From Acidimicrobiales bacterium (GTDB taxonomy: Bacteria > Actinomycetota > Acidimicrobiia > Acidimicrobiales > Palsa-688): a stretch of DNA of 6,376 nt. The stretch is from contig JASHVH010000469.1 in NCBI GenBank assembly GCA_030039575.1, forward strand, positions 1 to 6,376, in the 5' to 3' direction. Shown one piece after another: positions 1-6,376 of the stretch; positions within the stretch are counted from its first letter, which is position 1, and each line of letters opens with the position of its first letter. The notes under the pieces are model-generated. The model saw nothing but the letters and a program-made list of their open reading frames with translations. It had not been told where the DNA came from and made no database searches. Both the position numbers and the translations under genes were made by a program.

Positions 1-704
1 AGCGGGTTGGTGTCTTGGCCCTCCAGGGGGACTTCCGCGAGCACGTTGAGCTGCTCCGCGCTCTGGGCGCCGACGCCTTCGAGGTCAGGGGGCCCGGTGA
101 ACTAGAGCGGGCCCAGGCTCTGGTCCTGCCGGGTGGGGAGTCGACGACGATGTCGCTCCTCCTCGAGAGCTCCGGCCTGCTCCTGCCGTTGGGCGAGCGC
201 CTGGCCGGCGGGATGCCGGCGTTCGGCACCTGCGCCGGCATGATCCTGCTGGCCACGGAAATCCTGGACGGCCGGGGCGACCAGCACCACTTTGGCGTCA
301 TCGACATTTCGGTCCGCCGCAACGCTTTCGGCCGCCAGCGCGAGTCCTTTGAAGCCGACCTCGACGTCGACGGGCTCGACCGCCCGTTGCACGCCGTCTT
401 TATAAGGGCACCCGTGGTGGAAAGCGCCGGACCGGGGGTCGAGGTGCTGGCCACCGTTACCATGGACGCTCCCGCGGCCAGGGACCCATCTTTTGCCATG
501 GACGCCTCTGTGGCCGGCGACGGTCGTGTTCACAAACCGGTGGTTTGCCGCCAGGGCCCGGTGCTTGTGGCCTCTTTTCACCCGGAACTGGCCGCCGACC
601 CGAGGTTGCACGAGCTGTTCCTGCAGTCGTTCCGTCCCGGCAGCGCAAAAAATATTGAAAAAGAAGGACAAATGACAAGGAAAGATAATGTCAGGGCACT
701 CTAA
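1..704 (+). CDS. pdxT: Pyridoxal 5'-phosphate synthase glutaminase subunit PdxT (5' partial)
   Basis: Class I glutamine amidotransferase subunit that hydrolyses glutamine and passes ammonia to PdxS, which makes PLP from ribose 5-phosphate and glyceraldehyde 3-phosphate; cytosolic. The reading frame is open to the left edge (first full codon at base 3) and begins [14 protein letters not shown], the family N-terminus, so only about four to six codons should be missing. Visible motifs: PGGEST (bases 129-146), nucleophile Cys in GTCAGM (codon 231-233), the RRNAFGRQ and SFEADL segments, VFIRAP, and the catalytic His and Glu in SFHPEL (His codon 579-581). The catalytic triad is therefore complete. 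Two oddities: a loop before the last conserved strand is about 20 residues longer than in Mycobacterium or Bacillus homologues as I recall them, and the C-terminus carries a lysine-rich tail that runs 17 bp into yebC. pdxS would be expected just upstream. Confidence 0.95.
   Translation, partial: RVGVLALQGDFREHVELLRALGADAFEVRGPGELERAQALVLPGGESTTMSLLLESSGLLLPLGERLAGGMPAFGTCAGMILLATEILDGRGDQHHFGVIDISVRRNAFGRQRESFEADLDVDGLDRPLHAVFIRAPVVESAGPGVEVLATVTMDAPAARDPSFAMDASVAGDGRVHKPVVCRQGPVLVASFHPELAADPRLHELFLQSFRPGSAKNIEKEGQMTRKDNVRAL
460..521 (+). repeat. In-frame imperfect 26 bp direct repeat within pdxT
   Basis: Bases 460-485 and 496-521 are imperfect direct copies (about 20 of 26 positions match, the first 10 identical: ccatggacgc). 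The period is 36 bp, exactly 12 codons, so the frame is kept. The encoded copies read MDAPAARD and MDASVAGD. The repeat lies in the enlarged loop between the VEVLA strand and the VVCRQG strand of PdxT, so the loop probably grew by local duplication. Confidence 0.75.
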
Positions 705-1443
705 ATGGGCCACGACGAAGCACAAAAAGGGTGCTTTGGACAAGGCCAGGGGCAAGCTCTTCGCCAAGATCATCCGCCAGGTCGAGGTGGCGGCACGCGA
801 AGGGGGAGGTGACCTCGATGGCAACCCCACGCTGCGGACCATGTTCCAGAAGGCCCGTGACGCGTCTGTGCCAATGGACACGATCGAACGCGCCATCAAA
901 CGAGGCACCGGTGAACTGGAAGGTGTCCGCTACGAGGCGGCCATTTACGAGGGTTATGCCCCGTGCGGGGTGGCGGTGATCGTAGAAGTCCTGACGGACA
1001 ACAGGAACCGCACGGGGGCCGACATCCGCGCCATCTTCACCAAGAACGGCGGCTCCATGGCCGAGCCGGGCGCTGTCGCCTGGCAGTTCGAGCGCAAGGG
1101 CGATGTCATGGTGCCTCACGACCCCAAGCTCACGGAGGACGACCTCACGCTGGCTGCGGCCGACGCCGGAGCCGAAGACGTGCGTGACATGGGCGACAGC
1201 TGGGAGGTCGTGACACCGCCCAGCGAGCTGGCGTCCGTTCGCTCAGCCATCGAGGCCAATGGGTGGCCTGTCGCGTCGGCCGAACTGACCATGCAGCCGA
1301 CCCAGTCCGTGCCCATCGACAGCGAGAGCGACGCTCGCCGGATCCTACGCCTGATCGACCTGCTCGACGAGCACGACGACGTCCAGAACGTCTGGGCCAA
1401 CTTCGACATCCCGGACTCTGTGATGGACCTCGTCGAGGTTTGA
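688..1443 (+). CDS. yebC: YebC/TACO1-family protein (translation factor / putative regulator)
   Basis: A 251-residue protein with the full family signature: N-terminal [15 protein letters not shown], then [27 protein letters not shown], the KRGTGE segment near residue 71, the YEGYAP segment near residue 88, LTDNRNRT near 102, and [16 protein letters not shown] near 119. Length is typical (about 240-250). Long annotated as a DNA-binding transcriptional regulator; recent work on bacterial YebC and mitochondrial TACO1 supports a ribosome-associated role that relieves stalling at proline-rich stretches. The sequence does not decide between these. The ATG at 688 is preceded by an AAGGA ribosome-binding site (677-681, 6 nt spacing) inside the end of pdxT, and the 17 bp overlap implies coupled translation. 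The next gene, ruvC, is the usual neighbour. Confidence 0.96.
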   Translation: MSGHSKWATTKHKKGALDKARGKLFAKIIRQVEVAAREGGGDLDGNPTLRTMFQKARDASVPMDTIERAIKRGTGELEGVRYEAAIYEGYAPCGVAVIVEVLTDNRNRTGADIRAIFTKNGGSMAEPGAVAWQFERKGDVMVPHDPKLTEDDLTLAAADAGAEDVRDMGDSWEVVTPPSELASVRSAIEANGWPVASAELTMQPTQSVPIDSESDARRILRLIDLLDEHDDVQNVWANFDIPDSVMDLVEV

Positions 1444-1557
1444 CCGCACCGCTTTGGGGTCGTCCCCCCCAGGTCCGCGTACGTCGTCCAGGCCAAGCCA
1501 TCCAAGCCGGGCAGCATCCACCAGGTCCAGGCGGGGGGCTGGTAAGGTTCCGAACTA
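1444..1557 (+). other. yebC-ruvC intergenic region
   Basis: This 114 bp gap is the first break in an otherwise tight gene run and is the likely place for ruvCAB-specific control. It holds a small GGGG-TCGT-CCCC hairpin (1456-1467) with no T tract, a run of seven C (1464-1470) and a run of six G (1533-1538) that could pair with each other, and the start of the LexA-like site. No convincing terminator or coding frame is visible. Confidence 0.6.
1543..1548 (+). promoter_or_regulatory. Candidate -10 element (TAAGGT) for a near-leaderless ruvC transcript
   Basis: TAAGGT fits the actinobacterial TANNNT pattern and ends 9 nt before the ruvC ATG, so a transcript could begin at or within a few bases of the start codon. 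No good -35 is seen around 1520-1525. The same bases include AAGG (1544-1547), which could instead be a ribosome-binding site 10 nt upstream of the ATG. The two readings cannot be separated from sequence alone. Confidence 0.3.
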
Positions 1558-1564
1558 ATGTTCG
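1551..1564 (+). promoter_or_regulatory. Putative LexA (SOS) operator overlapping the ruvC start codon
   Basis: The 14 bases CGAAC-TAAT-GTTCG have perfect 5 bp inverted arms around a 4 bp centre, the layout of the Gram-positive/actinobacterial SOS box (CGAAC-N4-GTTCG). They span the ATG at 1558-1560. ruvC is an established LexA-regulated gene in Mycobacterium tuberculosis, as I recall, and a repair operon start is where such a site is expected. Bound LexA would block transcription starting at or just upstream of the ruvC ATG and so repress ruvCAB until DNA damage. Binding itself is inference. Confidence 0.75.
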
Positions 1565-2079
1565 TAATGGGCATTGACCCCGGCCTCTCCCGGTGCGGGT
1601 ACGGTGCCGTCCGCCAGGAGAAGGGGGAACCCGTCGCCGTCGTGTCCGGGGTGATCACAACGCCGGACTCCAACCCGCTGGCGGAGAGGCTGGCCGAACT
1701 GCTGCGAGAGCTGCGCCAGCTCATGTCGAGATTGTCGCCCGAAGTCGTGGTCGTCGAGCGGGTGCTCTTCCAGGCCAACGCCAAGACGGCCATGTCTGTA
1801 GGCCAGGCCAGCGGGCTCGCCCTGGCCGCCGCCGCAGAGGCGGGCATCCCGGTGGTTCAGTACAGCCCCAACGAGGTCAAACAGGCCGTGACGGGCTGGG
1901 GCAATGCCGGCAAGGAGCAGGTGCAAAGGATGGTCCAGGTCCTGCTCGACCTGCCTGAGAAACCCTGCCCACCCGACCGGGCCGACGCCCTGGCACTGGC
2001 GCTGTGCCACCTGGCCAGCGCCCCCCTCGCCCGGGCGGCGTCGGCAGCCATGGCCTCGAGCGCCGGCAGCCGGCGGTGA
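1558..2079 (+). CDS. ruvC: Crossover junction endodeoxyribonuclease RuvC
   Basis: Dimeric Mg2+-dependent Holliday junction resolvase that nicks two opposing strands after RuvAB branch migration. The 173-residue length is normal for the family. All four acidic active-site residues are visible: Asp7 in GIDPGLSRCG, Glu67 in VVVVERVLFQ, and Asp140 and Asp143 in PPDRADALALALCH. The QANAKTAMSVGQASG and SPNEVKQAVTG segments are also typical. The ATG at 1558 puts Asp7 at the usual distance from the N-terminus. The last 20 or so residues are an Ala/Ser-rich tail. ruvA follows after 16 bp, so the two are almost certainly co-transcribed. The start codon lies inside a LexA-like palindrome, suggesting SOS control. 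Confidence 0.97.
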   Translation: MFVMGIDPGLSRCGYGAVRQEKGEPVAVVSGVITTPDSNPLAERLAELLRELRQLMSRLSPEVVVVERVLFQANAKTAMSVGQASGLALAAAAEAGIPVVQYSPNEVKQAVTGWGNAGKEQVQRMVQVLLDLPEKPCPPDRADALALALCHLASAPLARAASAAMASSAGSRR

Positions 2080-2095
2080 CGGGGCCGCTACACCA

Positions 2096-2752
2096 GTGAT
2101 CGGGTCGCTACGAGGGACCATCCTCGACCGCGCCCTGCGCAGCGACCACCAGGTCGAGTTGCTAGTGGAGGTGGCCGGCGTCGGTTACCGGGTCCTGGTG
2201 CCGGGGGGCGAGGTGGCCCGGGCCGGCCAACTGGGCAGCCCGACGTTCCTTCACGTCCACACTCACGTTCGCGAGGACGCCCTCGTCCTTTACGGCTTCC
2301 CCACCCGGGAAGAACGCGACTGCTTCGAGTTGCTCCTCGGCGCCCACGGCGTCGGCCCGTCTGTCGCGCTGGCATTACTGTCGGTGCTGTCGCCGTCCGC
2401 CTTGCGCCGGGCGGTCCTGTCCGAAGACGAGGACGCCTTGACCGTGGTGCCCGGGATCGGCAAAAAAACGGCGGCCCGGCTCGTGATGGAGCTCGCTCCC
2501 CGCTTCGAGCTGGCGCCCGACATGGGCCCGACTGAGGTAAAGAGCCGCGATCTCGAGCCGTCCGGAGCAGAGACCCCGCATGAAGCCAGCGCGGCCGACA
2601 GGGCCGCACAACGAGAGGAGTTGCGAGCCGCCCTCGGTTCGCTCGGTTACGGTAACGAAGAGGTGCGCCAGGTCCTGGCCCGCCTGCCGGTCGACGGGTC
2701 GGTCGAGGAGATGCTCCGCTACGCGCTGAGAGAGCTGGCGGGCAGCCGGTGA
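2096..2752 (+). CDS. ruvA: Holliday junction branch migration protein RuvA
   Basis: Tetrameric junction-binding protein that holds the four-way junction flat and loads RuvB rings. Translated from GTG at 2096 it gives 218 residues starting [10 protein letters not shown], the family N-terminus; the same frame extends to an ATG at 1904, but that would lie inside ruvC and adds unrelated sequence. Domains in order: N-terminal OB-fold (1-66) with the acidic pin Glu60-Asp61 in [11 protein letters not shown]; helix-hairpin-helix pair in domain II ([12 protein letters not shown] near 85 and [12 protein letters not shown] near 118); acidic flexible linker (about 140-170); C-terminal RuvB-binding domain III ([16 protein letters not shown], near 179). 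No strong ribosome-binding site precedes the GTG, so translation may be coupled to ruvC. The stop overlaps the ruvB start. Confidence 0.96.
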   Translation: MIGSLRGTILDRALRSDHQVELLVEVAGVGYRVLVPGGEVARAGQLGSPTFLHVHTHVREDALVLYGFPTREERDCFELLLGAHGVGPSVALALLSVLSPSALRRAVLSEDEDALTVVPGIGKKTAARLVMELAPRFELAPDMGPTEVKSRDLEPSGAETPHEASAADRAAQREELRAALGSLGYGNEEVRQVLARLPVDGSVEEMLRYALRELAGSR

Positions 2753-3849
2753 AGTCTCCGGGCGCCGATAGCGAGGCGTCTCCGGAGCCCCGCCTGCTGG
2801 CGCCTTCAGCCGACCCTGTCGAAGTAGCGGAAGAGGTCTCGCTCCGGCCCCGCCGTCTGGCCGAGTTCGTCGGCCAAGCGCCGTTGAAAGAGCACCTCGA
2901 GATCATGCTCGAGGCCGCCCGCCGCCGGGAAGAGCCAGCCGACCACATGCTCTTTGCCGGTCCACCCGGCCTGGGCAAGACGTCGTTGGCCGGCATCATC
3001 GCCAACGAGATGGGGGCCGGGTTCCGGGTGACGTCGGGACCGGCTCTGGTACGGGCGGGCGACCTGGCCGCGTTGCTGACGAACCTGTCCGAAGGCGACG
3101 TGCTCTTTGTCGATGAGATCCACCGGTTGGCCCGGCCGGTCGAGGAGATCCTCTACCCGGCAATGGAGGATTTCCAGCTCGACATTGTGCTGGGCAAAGG
3201 CCCGGCGGCGCGGAGCATCAGGCTCGACTTGCCCCACTTCACGCTGGTGGGGGCCACTACGCGCACGGGGCTCATCACCGGCCCGCTGCGCGACCGCTTC
3301 GGGTTCGTCGCCCGCCTGGACTATTACGAGGTCGCCGACCTGGAGTTGATCGTGCGCCGGTCGGCCAGGGTGCTGAGGGCCACCCTCGACCAGGAGGGCG
3401 GGAGTGAGATCGCCAAACGCTCACGGGGCACCCCCCGGTTGGCCAACAGGCTGTTGAAGCGGGTCCGTGACTACGCCGAGGTGCGGGGGGACGGGACCAT
3501 CGACCGGGAGGTGGCCAGGTCGGGCCTCGACCTTTTCCAGGTGGACGAGCTCGGCCTCGACAAGGTCGACCGGGCCATCCTTGAAGCCACGTGCAGCAAG
3601 TTTGGCGGCGGGCCGGTGGGGCTCGGCACGCTGGCGGTGGCGGTCGGGGAGGCGCCCGAGACGGTGGAGGACGTGTACGAACCCTTCCTGCTCCAGCTCG
3701 GGATGCTCATGAGGACCCCGCGCGGGAGAGTGGCCACGCCGCTGGCCTGGCAGCACCTGGGCCTCCCGCCGCAAGCTCGCCCACCCGCCGGAGCCAACGG
3801 CCCGGAGCCGGGTGACGGTGCGGAGCCGGGCGGGGCCCTTTGGGGCTAG
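2749..3849 (+). CDS. ruvB: Holliday junction branch migration DNA helicase RuvB
   Basis: AAA+ hexameric motor that pulls DNA through the RuvA-bound junction using ATP. The protein has 366 residues. Motifs: [13 protein letters not shown] (31-43), Walker A GPPGLGKT (71-78), Walker B with DEIH (122-125), sensor 1 GATTR (168-172), arginine-finger region PLRDRFG (179-185), sensor 2 [14 protein letters not shown] (225-238), and the C-terminal winged-helix DNA-binding domain (about 265-340, with [11 protein letters not shown] and the YEPFLLQLG segment). The GTG start at 2749 overlaps the ruvA stop by 4 bp (GTGA), and the frame leaves a normal-length N-terminus before SLRP. After the winged helix comes a tail of about 25 residues rich in Pro, Gly and Ala, including an 18 bp-spaced direct repeat cggagccggg (3803-3812 and 3821-3830). 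All catalytic motifs are intact. Confidence 0.97.
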   Translation: MKSPGADSEASPEPRLLAPSADPVEVAEEVSLRPRRLAEFVGQAPLKEHLEIMLEAARRREEPADHMLFAGPPGLGKTSLAGIIANEMGAGFRVTSGPALVRAGDLAALLTNLSEGDVLFVDEIHRLARPVEEILYPAMEDFQLDIVLGKGPAARSIRLDLPHFTLVGATTRTGLITGPLRDRFGFVARLDYYEVADLELIVRRSARVLRATLDQEGGSEIAKRSRGTPRLANRLLKRVRDYAEVRGDGTIDREVARSGLDLFQVDELGLDKVDRAILEATCSKFGGGPVGLGTLAVAVGEAPETVEDVYEPFLLQLGMLMRTPRGRVATPLAWQHLGLPPQARPPAGANGPEPGDGAEPGGALWG

Positions 3850-3874
3850 AAGGTCGTCCGACCCCACGCACTCC

Positions 3875-3929
3875 GGCGATCTGGGAACGATAGGTGTTCT
3901 CTCGACTACCTTTTCGTTCACAGATCGCC
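3875..3929 (+). repeat. Long inverted repeat / hairpin between ruvB and queA
   Basis: Arms 3875-3890 and 3914-3929 are reverse complements at 15 of 16 positions: 9 bp GGCGATCTG with CAGATCGCC, one G/A mismatch, then 6 bp GAACGA with TCGTTC. The 23 nt between them can pair further (AGGT 3892-3895 with ACCT 3908-3911, then GTT with GAC), leaving a loop of about 5 nt. The structure begins 25 nt after the ruvB stop and ends 29 nt before the queA start. There is no T tract after it, so it is not a classical intrinsic terminator. It may be a U-tract-less terminator, an RNA-stability or processing hairpin, a leader structure for queA, or a protein-binding palindrome. The structure is seen directly; the role is unknown. 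Confidence 0.8.
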
Positions 3930-3958
3930 TGGCTCCGCCAAACTGGGCCGTCAAAGCG

Positions 3959-6150
<2,192 letters not shown>

Positions 6151-6162
6151 AGACCTACGGAG

Positions 6163-6187
6163 GGGACCTGGCCTGGTCCCGTCTTTT
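6163..6187 (+). terminator. Possible intrinsic terminator after tgt
   Basis: GGGACC (6163-6168) and GGTCCC (6175-6180) form a perfect 6 bp GC-rich stem around a TGGCCT loop, followed by GTCTTTT (6181-6187). It begins 13 nt after the tgt stop and lies in the 64 bp gap before yajC. The stem is short and the T run only four, so it may be partial or leaky; yajC either needs read-through or a promoter of its own that I cannot identify. Confidence 0.45.
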
Positions 6188-6214
6188 GCAAGCCTGGGAT
6201 GGGCTCAGCTCTAA

Positions 6215-6376
6215 ATGCACTTTACGAACAGCATCTTGTTCCTTAGCGCGTCGACTACCACGACAACTTCATCGTCGTCCAGCAGTGGGTCGTCGTCTCT
6301 GTTCCTGGTTGTGATCGTCGCCCTGGTGGCGGCGTTCTATTTCCTGATGATCCGCCCCAACCAGCGGCGCCGTATG
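6215..6376 (+). CDS. yajC: Preprotein translocase subunit YajC (3' partial)
   Basis: Small membrane protein of the SecDF-YajC complex that accompanies the SecYEG translocon. The first 54 codons are present and the frame runs off the window. A single membrane-spanning segment, LFLVVIVALVAAFYFLMI (about residues 29-46), is followed directly by RPNQRRRM, the family hallmark (FxxxRPQQKR in other bacteria). The start is fixed: TAA at 6212-6214 immediately precedes ATG 6215 in frame. Before the membrane segment lie a short hydrophobic stretch (ILFL) and then an unusual Thr/Ser-rich segment of about 18 residues (11-28). A purine-rich GGGATGGG (6196-6203) upstream is only a poor ribosome-binding site, 11 nt away. 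secD and secF are expected beyond the window. Confidence 0.9.
   Translation, partial: MHFTNSILFLSASTTTTTSSSSSSGSSSLFLVVIVALVAAFYFLMIRPNQRRRM

Noticed and set aside
647..653. A AAA AAT heptamer in the pdxT frame, with a purine-rich stretch downstream, as a possible -1 frameshift site
   Set aside because: A -1 shift would not enter the yebC frame and no conserved alternative product is visible; the A run is explained by the AT-rich tail.
655..689. TTGAAA (655-660) and GATAAT (684-689) as a yebC promoter
   Set aside because: The spacer of 23 nt is too long and the -10 would overlap the yebC start codon.
1456..1467. GGGG-TCGT-CCCC hairpin after yebC as a terminator
   Set aside because: Only 4 bp of stem and followed by C and A, not T; too weak to call.
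1904..2095. Upstream extension of ruvA to the ATG at 1904, inside ruvC
   Set aside because: RuvA proteins begin MI-x-x-L-x-G; GTG 2096 gives exactly this. The upstream part is ruvC read in another frame.
2088..3005. Long open frame on the minus strand (305 codons) opposite ruvA-ruvB, and others at 102-908, 1116-1847 and 3421-4131
   Set aside because: They lie opposite intact conserved genes, translate to Arg/Pro/Gly-rich low-complexity protein with no recognisable domain, and are expected in GC-rich DNA where stops are rare.
3885..3899. GAAC-N7-GTTC inside the ruvB-queA hairpin as a second LexA site
   Set aside because: The spacing is 7, not 4, and LexA sites have fixed half-site spacing; the bases are accounted for by the longer inverted repeat.
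3812..3958. Upstream extension of queA to the GTG at 3812, inside ruvB
   Set aside because: The extra 49 residues do not resemble QueA, overlap the ruvB tail and run through the inverted repeat; ATG 3959 matches the family start.
6226..6241. GAACA-N6-TGTTC at the start of yajC as a LexA site or regulatory hairpin
   Set aside because: Wrong spacing for LexA, only 5 bp arms, and inside coding sequence; chance is a sufficient explanation.

Overview
The window is a 6.4 kb, high-GC stretch with every recognisable gene on the + strand: pdxT (5' end outside the window), yebC, ruvC, ruvA, ruvB, queA, tgt and yajC (3' end outside). Gene order, base composition and protein features point to an actinobacterial-type genome. 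PdxT has an actinobacterial-style [10 protein letters not shown] start, and GTG start codons are used for ruvA and ruvB. A Gram-positive/actinobacterial-type LexA box sits at ruvC. Many actinobacteria lack queA-tgt between ruvB and yajC, so their presence suggests a lineage such as Acidimicrobiia, Thermoleophilia or Rubrobacteria; this placement is an inference from memory, not a computed phylogeny.

Layout. (1) Bases 1-1443: pdxT, the glutaminase subunit of PLP synthase, overlaps by 17 bp the gene for the YebC/TACO1-family protein. The junction is AT-rich. (2) Bases 1444-3849: a 114 bp gap, then ruvC-ruvA-ruvB, tightly packed (16 bp gap, then a 4 bp overlap), encoding the Holliday junction resolvase and the branch-migration motor. 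A 14 bp near-palindrome, GAAC-TAAT-GTTC with flanking C and G, lies across the ruvC start codon and looks like a LexA/SOS operator. (3) Bases 3850-4948: a 109 bp gap holding a strong long inverted repeat, then queA. (4) Bases 4951-6150: tgt, 2 bp after queA; together these two act in queuosine modification of tRNA. (5) Bases 6151-6376: a terminator-like hairpin, then the start of yajC, the small Sec-translocon accessory membrane protein, which probably leads into secD-secF beyond the window.

How the genes work together: this is a conserved housekeeping neighbourhood (vitamin B6, translation support, recombination repair, tRNA modification, protein export) and not a single pathway. I see no mobile element, CRISPR, RNA gene, toxin-antitoxin or defence system, and no evidence of a new multi-gene system. 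The points worth a second look are regulatory or local: the SOS box at ruvC with a possible leaderless promoter, the long ruvB-queA hairpin, an internal 12-codon duplication enlarging a PdxT loop, a Thr/Ser-rich segment at the start of YajC, and a proline-rich tail on Tgt.
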